A stretch of DNA of 64,000 nucleotides from Xenorhabdus sp014467285 (GTDB lineage Bacteria; Pseudomonadota; Gammaproteobacteria; Enterobacterales; Enterobacteriaceae). The notes under the pieces were generated by a model. It did not search any database. It was not told the DNA's origin and saw nothing but the letters and a program-made list of their open reading frames with translations. The DNA lies in assembly GCF_014467285.1 (NCBI RefSeq), contig NZ_NKHR01000018.1, positions 1-64,000 on the forward strand, given 5' to 3'. The translations under genes and the position numbers were made by a program. Below, piece by piece: positions 8,579-16,130 of the stretch. Position 1 is the stretch's first letter, and every line of letters starts with the position of its first letter.

Positions 8579-9772
8579 ATGACTAAAATCTTTAAAACCC
8601 CCTTTGCGGCGCAAGGGGACAGGGTGTCTATTCCTAATGAAGTTCAGCCAGATGGGGCTGTCTCGTATACCCAGGGTTACGGCTATGATTACGAGCGTGA
8701 CCAGAATACCGATCCGGCGGCGAAGGATATTGAACGTGAGAAGATGAACGGGATTTTTCACGATATCACCGAAGCGGTGGGTGAAATGCAGACCTTTGGT
8801 GTGGCGAAATGGTCGTTAGAGGCACAACCTTATCCCTTGCGTGCGGTGGTGTACCACAATCAGAAACTTTACCAGTCACGTATTGAGAACAACAAGGAGG
8901 ATCCGGAAGCGGGTAAAGGATGGGTGGAGCTAAAAGCCGACCTGACAGCGGGTGATGTGGGGGCCTATAACAAAGAAGAAGCTAATCAGCGATTCCAGCC
9001 ACTGGGGAACTATACGCCTGCGGGGTATAGCTATGGCAAAGAAGAGTCAGATACCCGTTTCCAGCCGAAAGGGAACTACCAGCCTGCGGGGAATTATGCA
9101 CTTAAGGGCGAAAGTTACATTAAGTCGGAATCGGATGATAAATATCAACCCAAGGGAAGTTATTTAGAAACGGGTTATAGCTATTCAAAGAATGAAAGCG
9201 ATGGTAAATATCAACCGAGAGGCAACTATGCACCTGCGGGCAGCTACGCCCCGAAAGGGGAGAGTTATACGAAAGATGAATCAAATTCCAGATACCAGCC
9301 AAAAGGAAATTACCAGCCTACAGGCAACTATGCCGTTCGCGGGGAAAGTTACACGAAAGGGGAATCAGATAGTAAATATCAACCTCGTGGGAACTATCAG
9401 CAAGCGGGGAACTACCAACCTGCCGGAAATTATGCGGTGAGGGGAGAGTGCTATACCAGAGGGGAGAGCGATGGACGATATCAATTGCGAGGTATTGCAC
9501 AAAATTGGCGAAAAGTCGGAGATTTTGGCAAAGATTATAATATTGAGATTCAATTGAGCGAAAATTGCTTAGGCAAATATCTATATATCCAACGTGATGG
9601 TTGGGGTTATAGCCTAGTTGGTTTTTTTGTTCCCCCAGTGCCTGGTGTTCGGTTTGGAGTTTCTTTGCATTCACAGGGGTATTGGGATTTTGTCGTATCA
9701 ACCAATGGTAGGCAATTAAATATGCTAGAGTCTGGTAACGGGCGTGCGGGGGCAGTTTTTATAGTAGATTGA
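8579..9772 (+). CDS. Phage tail fibre protein with ESD/YQP repeats
   Basis: A 397-residue fibre. The N-terminal ~130 residues (beginning 'MTKIFKTPFAAQGDRVSIP') should attach to the baseplate. Residues about 130-304 are a tandem repeat with seven copies of a motif like (K/R)xES(D/N)xx(K/R)(Y/F)QP, alternating with GNYxPAG, which should form the trimeric shaft. The last ~95 residues are a different, more AT-rich domain that probably forms the receptor-binding tip. No tail-fibre assembly gene follows. The change of composition near 9,480 suggests that the tip was exchanged by recombination. Confidence 0.85.
   Translation: MTKIFKTPFAAQGDRVSIPNEVQPDGAVSYTQGYGYDYERDQNTDPAAKDIEREKMNGIFHDITEAVGEMQTFGVAKWSLEAQPYPLRAVVYHNQKLYQSRIENNKEDPEAGKGWVELKADLTAGDVGAYNKEEANQRFQPLGNYTPAGYSYGKEESDTRFQPKGNYQPAGNYALKGESYIKSESDDKYQPKGSYLETGYSYSKNESDGKYQPRGNYAPAGSYAPKGESYTKDESNSRYQPKGNYQPTGNYAVRGESYTKGESDSKYQPRGNYQQAGNYQPAGNYAVRGECYTRGESDGRYQLRGIAQNWRKVGDFGKDYNIEIQLSENCLGKYLYIQRDGWGYSLVGFFVPPVPGVRFGVSLHSQGYWDFVVSTNGRQLNMLESGNGRAGAVFIVD
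8965..9490 (+). repeat. Degenerate tandem repeat inside the tail-fibre gene
   Basis: Seven coding repeat units of roughly 60-90 bases, each with an acidic ES(D/N) box followed by YQP and a Gly-Asn-Tyr loop. DNA identity between units is partial, so this is an old protein repeat and not a recent tandem duplication. Such arrays can change length by slippage and recombination. Confidence 0.8.
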
Positions 9773-10138
9773 ATTATAAGTTAAAAAAAGACAGATGGAA
9801 CAAAAATGCGGGAATTTCTTTTTTCGTTATGAATTCATAATTGATTATGAAAGTAATTATTTACTTTTTTGATGTATGCCTGTCGTCATTATCACTGCAC
9901 TTAGTAGTGCATGTTTATTTGCAAGTATTACGTGATGTTTCATTAGCCACTATTGAATAAATAAATTTTATTAATGCCTCATGCGTTATTCTTCTGTTAT
10001 AAAAATATAATGTGATAAATCTCTACATCACTAGTAGAAATTCACCAATGCCTTTGTAACATTAATGGGGTGGTATCGAGTTTCTTAACATCAGAGTGCC
10101 AGTAACTATTTATTGTTACTGGCATTAAATAAATTCAA
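9773..10138. other. Intergenic, no gene; perfect hairpin at 10,097-10,124
   Basis: An AT-rich stretch between two convergent genes. TGCCAGTAAC (10,097-10,106) pairs perfectly with GTTACTGGCA (10,115-10,124) around an 8-base loop. There is no strong T-run on either side, so it may be a weak bidirectional terminator. Nothing else is evident. Confidence 0.5.
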
Positions 10139-11290
10139 TTACTGAGACAGAATTTTTAGTGAGTTTTCAAACTCTTTTATAAATAGATTATAATCCGTCG
10201 TTTGCTTTGACCACTCTAATGCATTTTTACTTAATTGGTGATAATTGCCAACAATGTGTTGGACAGCTGTGGCACATTTCACAGGGTCAATTAATTTAGG
10301 GGCGGTAAGGCGGTCATTAATAGGGTCATAAATGTCATGTGGAAAATCAATATTGAGCCCTGTTGTTTGATAATATTCATCCGCTGAAATATCAGGAGTA
10401 ATACCGATACCGCATACTTTATCTTTTATTGCTTCCGGTTGCCCATTCAATAGAGGGAATATGACAGGTACACCGTTTGACATAGCTTCAATACATGATA
10501 AACCAAATGCTTCAGCAACTGGTGTACTGATGTAGATATCAATCATTGAGTAAAACTTAGCTATATCAGTTTGATAGCCAATAAATTCAACATTTTTTTC
10601 TAATTTCAATTTAGTAACTAATTTCAGCAAGTCATCTTTTTGTTCACCATCACCGGCAATAATTAATTTAGCATCTATGCTCTGATCTATCAGAGCCTTA
10701 ATACAGAGAATTGCAATTCCAATACCTTTCAGACCAACCAGTCGTGAAGCTATACCTAAAGTAATGGGGCTATCATAGTTAATAATTTTAGAAGATATCA
10801 AAGGTTCTATTGGTAATCTGTTTATTACAGTATTTATTTGGCATGATGGATTAAACCTTAACTCCATGACTCTTTTTGATGCATTAGAAACTGTAATTAC
10901 AGAGTTCAGCATGTTAAAAAAATCTATAGTTTTTTTATTGTTTTCATATTGCCATGAGCAGCCATGGTCATAATAAACTAAAGTAGTATTTTTAGGCTTG
11001 TAGGATAGCCGCGGTATAAAATCCCAAACAATAGTTACATTCGGCTTACTTTTCTCTATTTTTTTAGCTAAAGTGAGTTTTCTTAAGAAAGTTGGGTATT
11101 TTATTGTAGTTGAGCCAATGAAATTAGAAAAATTAATGTTAAATTGCAATAATTCATTTTCTAAGTTTTTGTTTATACTGTTACTGGTACATAAAATTTC
11201 ATTATCAAAAGAACTATTTTTTAAATATTCAATAAAAATACGTTCAGCACCGCCAAAGCCTTGTAAATTAATTAGATGCAACAGTTTCAT
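10139..11290 (-). CDS. Glycosyltransferase, GT4-type (GT-B fold), 383 aa
   Basis: A retaining glycosyltransferase of the GT4 group, likely to transfer a sugar from a nucleotide-sugar donor onto a surface polysaccharide or lipid-linked glycan. The N-terminal 'NLQGFGGAERI' is the typical acceptor-domain glycine loop. The C-terminal donor domain has 'IIAGDGEQKDDLL' and the E-x7-E motif in 'EAFGLSCIEAMSNGVP'. GAGGAG upstream supports the ATG at 11,290. The gene is much more AT-rich than the neighbouring phage genes and stands alone on the opposite strand, so it was probably acquired separately. A serotype-conversion role is possible but unproven. Confidence 0.8.
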   Translation of the reverse strand: MKLLHLINLQGFGGAERIFIEYLKNSSFDNEILCTSNSINKNLENELLQFNINFSNFIGSTTIKYPTFLRKLTLAKKIEKSKPNVTIVWDFIPRLSYKPKNTTLVYYDHGCSWQYENNKKTIDFFNMLNSVITVSNASKRVMELRFNPSCQINTVINRLPIEPLISSKIINYDSPITLGIASRLVGLKGIGIAILCIKALIDQSIDAKLIIAGDGEQKDDLLKLVTKLKLEKNVEFIGYQTDIAKFYSMIDIYISTPVAEAFGLSCIEAMSNGVPVIFPLLNGQPEAIKDKVCGIGITPDISADEYYQTTGLNIDFPHDIYDPINDRLTAPKLIDPVKCATAVQHIVGNYHQLSKNALEWSKQTTDYNLFIKEFENSLKILSQ

Positions 11291-12101
11291 GTATTCTCCT
11301 CTGTTATGATTTTACCCTTTTAACCCAACGTCAAATAAACACTATCCATAAAAAAGCTTTTATTTTTAATGATCTATTTCTATATTGTTCATCAAAAAAA
11401 GAAATCCGCTTTTGGAGCATTATTGACCTATCGCCATCGTTATAGGTTGATTGCACACCAATAGGCGTATTTATTCATATCATCCTCCAAAATGATTTAC
11501 AGCAAGTACAAGCATAGCACTCAATCTCATTTACGTAGACTAATCTGATGAATTGTTGATCGTTACCCCACGAATGGAGCTGGGGGAAAGGAATTATAGT
11601 GCCAGCAGTTTGCTTCTCGCTTTTCTCTCACCATTTTATGTCGAGTATCCTATTGATGTGGTCGGCAAATTGCAGGGCTGGATGGGTGGGACGTATTTGG
11701 GACGGGTATCGAAAAGCAACCGCAGGTAACTGCGGGTAACTCTCGGCAAGGTGGGACGTGTGAGCACTGATAAATGCGGTAATTAGTTGATTTAAAAGGT
11801 GACTCTACTCTCTTCTAAGCCGTAGGTCACAGGTTCGAATCCTGTAGACTACAAAATCAGGATCAATGTGCTGATATCATCTTCTTTTTTTTGGTTAAGG
11901 TATATAAGAAAGCTAAAATAGAATATTTTTTCTAATAAATTGTAATCAGAAACTATCGAAGAAAGCGGCAAGAAAAAGGGGGCTTCGTACACCTTTGGCC
12001 AACAACAAAATCGATCTTAAAGTTAGAGCGCTTTTATCATTTTTTGTCGGCTATTTTACCAGAATATTACCATCATTTTACCAAAGGCAAATTTGAGACA
12101 T
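11291..12101. other. Gene-free end of the accessory island
   Basis: About 800 bases between the glycosyltransferase and the proL terminator. I find no complete gene. Short minus-strand frames (for example near 11,570-11,760) look like decayed coding sequence but cannot be identified. The only recognisable element is the tRNA-like fragment at 11,811-11,852. Confidence 0.5.
11811..11852 (+). repeat. 3' half of a tRNA-Arg(UCU)-like gene; probable attachment-site scar
   Basis: The sequence contains an anticodon loop CTTCTAA (anticodon TCT), the 3' strand of an anticodon stem (GCCGT), a perfect T-arm ACAGG-TTCGAAT-CCTGT (11,829-11,845), and the 3' acceptor strand AGACTAC. The 5' half is not a tRNA: ACTCT cannot pair with GCCGT, and no matching GTAGTCT lies upstream. 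A tRNA 3' half without its 5' half is the classic product of integrase-mediated insertion into a tRNA gene. It should mark the distal end of the island to its left. Confidence 0.65.
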
Positions 12102-12132
12102 AAAAAAACCAACCGCAATTGGTTGGTTTTTC
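12102..12132 (-). terminator. Terminator of tRNA-Pro
   Basis: AAAAACCAACC and GGTTGGTTTTT form a near-perfect palindrome 11 bases past the CCA end of the tRNA. T-runs occur on both strands, so it may act in both directions. Confidence 0.8.
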
Positions 12133-12142
12133 TAGGGAAATT

Positions 12143-12219
12143 TGGTCGGCATGATAGGATTTGAACCTACGACCCCCGACACCCCATGACGGTGCGCTAC
12201 CAGGCTGCGCTACATGCCG
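12143..12219 (-). tRNA. proL: tRNA-Pro(GGG)
   Basis: A 77-base tRNA gene on the minus strand with encoded CCA (TGG at 12,143-12,145 on the plus strand). The acceptor stem CGGCATG pairs with CATGCCG, the D-arm contains AGCCTGGTAGCGC, the anticodon loop reads ATGGGGT (anticodon GGG), and the T-arm contains GGTTCAAATCC. The sequence is very close to E. coli proL, which likewise lies next to yejM. A terminator follows. Confidence 0.97.
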
Positions 12220-12294
12220 ATGACTGTTCCTATAGTACCGTTTTTTATTTTCAAAGCAAGCCCTTAATTTAGTGAGTGATTGATTTTTAAACGA

Positions 12295-14034
12295 TTAGTT
12301 TGCTAAAAAACGTTTCACTTCAGTTAGTATCTGTAATAGTTGGGCAAGATTTGGTTTGGAACCCTGAATTTCATTACCGTCTAAATCATACAGATAATAT
12401 TCCCCATCTCTGGAAAGATAGATCGTATTTTTAGCCGTCGTAATTATCAATGAACCATTATCACCAGTAATAAGCCATGGGTTTTCTCTTTGAGCGTTAA
12501 AAAGATCTTCACCTTGTGAGTAATCTTCTGGAGAGTTGCCAACGTGCAGTAAACGTTGCATTAATGTTGTCATGACATCTTGATGACTGGTCAGTTTGTC
12601 GATAACTTGTGCAGGTGTACCCGGCCAGTGAATTATCAGAGGAACGTGAATCTGTTCGCGGTTGAATTTGTTATCAGTAATCCATTGCGGAGAGCGATTT
12701 ATTGTCTCTTCACTCTGTTTGGCTGTAATCACAACGATGGTTTTATCTAGAACGCCTTTATTTTTCAAAGAGTCTAAAATGTTGTAGATTTCAGTATCCA
12801 GCGCTTTCTTATCGAATTTACCCGATGTATGAGTAACCCCGTTAATATCCAGAAAGGAGAACCATGGTGCAGAATCGTTGCGTAGATTCAGCCATTGACG
12901 CCATTGTGTCACGGTTAAGTTATCGTCTTGCTTGCCTGTGTTTGGCAGTGAGTAATCAGTCAATATCGCTTGACGATAAAGCGGGGTTTGGAATCCATCG
13001 GAAGAGAACAGGCCAAATTGATACCCTTGATGCGTCAGTGCATCAACAAGTGCGGATGGTTTTCTTGCATTAAGAACACCATCTAGGTAACCCGATGATA
13101 TGCCATAGAATAAACCAAACAATGCAGTGTCGTCCTGAATACCCGTGCTGAAATGTTGAGTAAACTGGATGTTGTTTTTTGCAAATTGTTCCAGAGCCGG
13201 CATATCATTGATGATATCTTGATTATCCAGCCCATCCACCACGAGTAGCAGTAGATTATAGCCGCGCCCAGTATCCTGATAGGATAAGTTATTCAGTGGA
13301 TAGTTGATGCTCAAGGCAGCAGGGTTTCCTTGCAGATTAATGCGGCGTTGGTATTCTTGATGATCCAATAATCCATGTTTTTCAAGGAACTTACGCGCTG
13401 TCATTGGATAAGAAAGCGGTAGGTTTGATCGTTGCATGGTAATGGGACGGTAAAAGTTGGCGTCTGCCCAGATATACATGAGATGGGAAGCGACAAAAGC
13501 GGTGATAAATACCGCGGCCAGTGGTTTTCCGAATCGTTGGCGATTGAGGCTACGTAACTTTTGCCAACTCCATGTACCGAAGAGCATCTGTATCAGGAAA
13601 ATGATGGGGATACAGATGAACATCAGTTGCCATTCCCTTGTTAATTCCCCTTGTTCCGGGTTAGTGACTAAATCCCAGACTAATGGAGTTAAGTGCAGGT
13701 GAAAGCGAACATAGACAGAAGAGTCGAATATCAGCAGCGTTAGGCCCGCCGTTGCCAGTGCGGCTGAAAGAAACCTAAGTAACCGCTGGGATATGACGAT
13801 GAATGTCAGCGGAAATAAAATAAGTAAGTAGATAGCAAAGATAATAAAGCTGAAATGACCGAGCCAACTGACTAGCGCGTAGATACGCCCAAACAGTGAA
13901 CCCGGCCAGTCAGATGCAAATAAATAGCGACTGCCCAGCACAAGACTGAACATAATGTTGAACAGGGCGAACCAGTGTCCCCAACTGATCATCTGAGAAA
14001 CTTTTTCGCGGTAATGCTGACGGCTAGTCACCAT
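12295..14034 (-). CDS. lapC: LapC/YejM (PbgA), inner-membrane regulator of lipopolysaccharide synthesis
   Basis: A 579-residue inner-membrane protein that senses periplasmic lipopolysaccharide and, with LapB, controls FtsH proteolysis of LpxC. It has about five N-terminal membrane helices (roughly residues 15-190), a basic linker and a periplasmic alkaline-phosphatase/sulfatase-like domain starting near 'YNLLLLVVDGLD'. Metal-binding residues of true sulfatases appear not to be kept, as expected for this non-enzymatic family. Length fits E. coli YejM (586). The order proL-yejM-yejL equals that of E. coli, and yejL lies 30 bases upstream, so the two are likely one operon. Confidence 0.95.
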   Translation of the reverse strand: MVTSRQHYREKVSQMISWGHWFALFNIMFSLVLGSRYLFASDWPGSLFGRIYALVSWLGHFSFIIFAIYLLILFPLTFIVISQRLLRFLSAALATAGLTLLIFDSSVYVRFHLHLTPLVWDLVTNPEQGELTREWQLMFICIPIIFLIQMLFGTWSWQKLRSLNRQRFGKPLAAVFITAFVASHLMYIWADANFYRPITMQRSNLPLSYPMTARKFLEKHGLLDHQEYQRRINLQGNPAALSINYPLNNLSYQDTGRGYNLLLLVVDGLDNQDIINDMPALEQFAKNNIQFTQHFSTGIQDDTALFGLFYGISSGYLDGVLNARKPSALVDALTHQGYQFGLFSSDGFQTPLYRQAILTDYSLPNTGKQDDNLTVTQWRQWLNLRNDSAPWFSFLDINGVTHTSGKFDKKALDTEIYNILDSLKNKGVLDKTIVVITAKQSEETINRSPQWITDNKFNREQIHVPLIIHWPGTPAQVIDKLTSHQDVMTTLMQRLLHVGNSPEDYSQGEDLFNAQRENPWLITGDNGSLIITTAKNTIYLSRDGEYYLYDLDGNEIQGSKPNLAQLLQILTEVKRFLAN

Positions 14035-14064
14035 ATTTTCTTTACATTAAGGTATTAATTGAAA

Positions 14065-14292
14065 TTAATGCGCTTTATCTTCGTTAATTGAAGATTGTAA
14101 TGCGCGTGCAAACGAGTCTGCGATATGTCTGCGTTGTGCAGGAGCAATGCTCGTATTGATCAAATTCGTTACCATATTACCCAATACCATCAGAGTAAGG
14201 TCAGTTGGCGCATGATTTTTCTCGAAAACATTTATTAATTCAGTTAATAAATGTTCAACTTTTTCATCGCTATAGCGAGACGACTGTGGCAT
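14065..14292 (-). CDS. yejL: YejL family protein, 75 aa
   Basis: A conserved small protein of unknown function found upstream of yejM in enterics. The sequence starts 'MPQSSRYSDEKVEHLLTEL' and has the family's helical character; its length matches E. coli YejL (75). It lies in an operon with lapC and is divergent from yejK. No signal peptide or membrane segment is visible. Confidence 0.93.
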   Translation of the reverse strand: MPQSSRYSDEKVEHLLTELINVFEKNHAPTDLTLMVLGNMVTNLINTSIAPAQRRHIADSFARALQSSINEDKAH

Positions 14293-14571
14293 AAATCAAA
14301 TATCCTGAATGTACAAAGCCCTATATCTTACCGTATAGGGGAGTAATTTTCTGCTTTTTTATGACAAATTAATTCCCTATCGTGGGTATTGCTGTAATTT
14401 TCTAATCTGCTGCATCGTTTTAGCCTTTGATATATTGAGCATTAGCAATTAAATTTTGAATGCTTTTTGATCATTGGGGTTTTTGGTTGCAGCAAAGAGG
14501 CAACAGTGTTTGAATACGCCGCTAATCGCAAGGTTCCATAGGTAGCCAAAGCTGCAAAAGGAGTATAAATA

Positions 14572-15573
14572 ATGAGTCTGGACATTACCCAGATCGCGTT
14601 ACATCGGCTGATTAAACGTGATGAACAAACGTTGGAAGTCATTTTGCGTGATTCTCTGCTAGATACTAATCAAGTGGTTGAAGAGATGATGGCTGAATTA
14701 CATCGTGTATATAGTGCAAAAAGTAAAGCCTATGGTTTGTTCAATGAAGAGAGTGAATTGGCGGAATCTCTCCGTCATCTGCGTAAAGGTGATGACGATT
14801 TTCTCGGTTTTAGTCGGGCTGCAACGGTTCGCCTGAAAGATGAGCTGGCAAAGTATCCTTTTGCGGAGGGTGGAACGGTTCTGTTTTGCCAATATCGATA
14901 TCTTGCCGTGGAATATTTGCTGATTGCAGTTCTGAATAGTTGTAACAGCATGTCCGTCAATGAAGAGTTGGATGTGAACACAACGCAGTACCTTGATATT
15001 CCTCATGCAGATATCGTAGCAAGAATTGATCTGACTGAATGGGAAACTAATCCTGAATCCAGCCGTTATCTGACTTTTCTGAAAGGGCGGGTAGGGCGCA
15101 AAGTTTCTGACTTCTTTATGGATTTCCTTGCTGCCAGTGAAGGTATGAATGCGAAAGTACAGAATAAAGGATTATTGCAGGCGGTGGATGATTATTGCGA
15201 ATCGGCGCAATTGGATAAAAATGAACGCCAGGCTTATCGTCAACAAGTCTATGGTTATTGTAATGAACAGTTACAGGCCGGTGAGGAGATTAAGCTTGAA
15301 GAATTATCCCAGGAATTACCGCCATTGGGAGAGCAAAATTTTCAGCAGTTCTCGCAGGAACAAGGGTATGAACTGGAAGATAGTTTCCCTGCCGATCGTG
15401 GGACGTTGCGTCAGTTGACAAAATTCGCGGGCAGTGGCGGAGGATTAACCATCAATTTTGATGCCATGTTAATGGGAGAGCGGATTTTTTGGGATCCAGT
15501 GACGGATACCCTGACGATTAAAGGTACACCGCCAAATTTACGTGACCAATTGCAACGTCGTGGTAATCGCTAA
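14572..15573 (+). CDS. yejK: Nucleoid-associated protein YejK
   Basis: A 333-residue protein of the NdpA/YejK family, a nucleoid-associated protein of uncertain role that interacts with topoisomerases in E. coli. The N-terminus 'MSLDITQIALHRLIKRDEQ' and the internal 'FLKGRVGRKVSDFF' are characteristic, and the length is that of the family. GGAG lies eight bases before the ATG. The gene is divergent from yejL and convergent with rplY, sharing a palindromic terminator. Confidence 0.95.
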   Translation: MSLDITQIALHRLIKRDEQTLEVILRDSLLDTNQVVEEMMAELHRVYSAKSKAYGLFNEESELAESLRHLRKGDDDFLGFSRAATVRLKDELAKYPFAEGGTVLFCQYRYLAVEYLLIAVLNSCNSMSVNEELDVNTTQYLDIPHADIVARIDLTEWETNPESSRYLTFLKGRVGRKVSDFFMDFLAASEGMNAKVQNKGLLQAVDDYCESAQLDKNERQAYRQQVYGYCNEQLQAGEEIKLEELSQELPPLGEQNFQQFSQEQGYELEDSFPADRGTLRQLTKFAGSGGGLTINFDAMLMGERIFWDPVTDTLTIKGTPPNLRDQLQRRGNR

Positions 15574-15607
15574 TTTCCGTATTAGCCAAAGAATAAACCC
15601 TAGAAAT

Positions 15608-15635
15608 AAATAACGCCGCAATTGCGGCGTTATTT
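15608..15635. terminator. Bidirectional terminator between yejK and rplY
   Basis: A perfect 28-base palindrome (AAATAACGCCGCAA and its complement) lies 34 bases after yejK and 35 bases after the rplY stop on the other strand. A/T ends on both sides suit termination of both converging transcripts. Confidence 0.8.
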
Positions 15636-15670
15636 ACTCGGCGTCCCGATAAAAGCTCGACTGTGGCTAA

Positions 15671-15952
15671 TTAAGCACGCAGGAAATCGATGTGCGTCAG
15701 TTTAGGTTTAAACGGATGACGCTGTACTGCCTGCACTTTAACTTTAGTTTCTTTACCATCAACAACCAGAGTCATAACTTCGTAGAATTCTGGTTTGCTT
15801 TCGTGGTTGATAACTGCATCGTGATCCAGTTCGATAGAAACTGGCTCTTGGTTACCACCGTAGATGATTGCTGGAAACTTGTTAGCTCTACGCAGGCGGC
15901 GGCTCGCACCCTTACCCTGCTCTTTACGTACTTCTGCATTAATAGTTAACAT
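15671..15952 (-). CDS. rplY: 50S ribosomal protein L25
   Basis: A 93-residue L25 of the short (enteric) form lacking the C-terminal TL5/CTC domain. It binds loop E of 5S rRNA. Typical features are the N-terminal 'GKGASRRLRRANKFPAI' RNA-binding segment and 'HDAVINHESKPEFYEV'. The length matches E. coli L25 (94). It is transcribed alone and converges with yejK. Confidence 0.97.
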   Translation of the reverse strand: MLTINAEVRKEQGKGASRRLRRANKFPAIIYGGNQEPVSIELDHDAVINHESKPEFYEVMTLVVDGKETKVKVQAVQRHPFKPKLTHIDFLRA

Positions 15953-16130
15953 TATTTTTTCTCTGTAAAAGAAGAAAATAAATCCTGCTACAGGCGACCC
16001 AGCAGCAGGTTCGATACTTGGCCTAACATTATGTATTATGCTAAGCGGGCGGCATTCTAACGAAAAACCGCTATGACAGCAAATAGAAATGCACTATCTG
16101 GCTGGTTAGCAGGCAGGTTATTTGGCAAGC

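Noticed and set aside
8965..9490. CRISPR array
   Set aside because: The repeats are coding, in one frame, variable in length and sequence, and part of a tail fibre.
2842..9772. Type VI secretion or Photorhabdus virulence cassette (PVC/Afp) tail
   Set aside because: The order plug-hub-Gp138 spike-gp25/GP46-J-DUF2612-fibre is that of a myophage baseplate; no ClpV, TssB/C or Afp-type AAA ATPase is present.
11811..11852. A functional tRNA-Arg gene
   Set aside because: Only the 3' half is present; the upstream bases cannot form the anticodon, D or acceptor stems.
14698..15006. Minus-strand frame within yejK
   Set aside because: It is antisense to a clearly recognised gene and has no coding support of its own.
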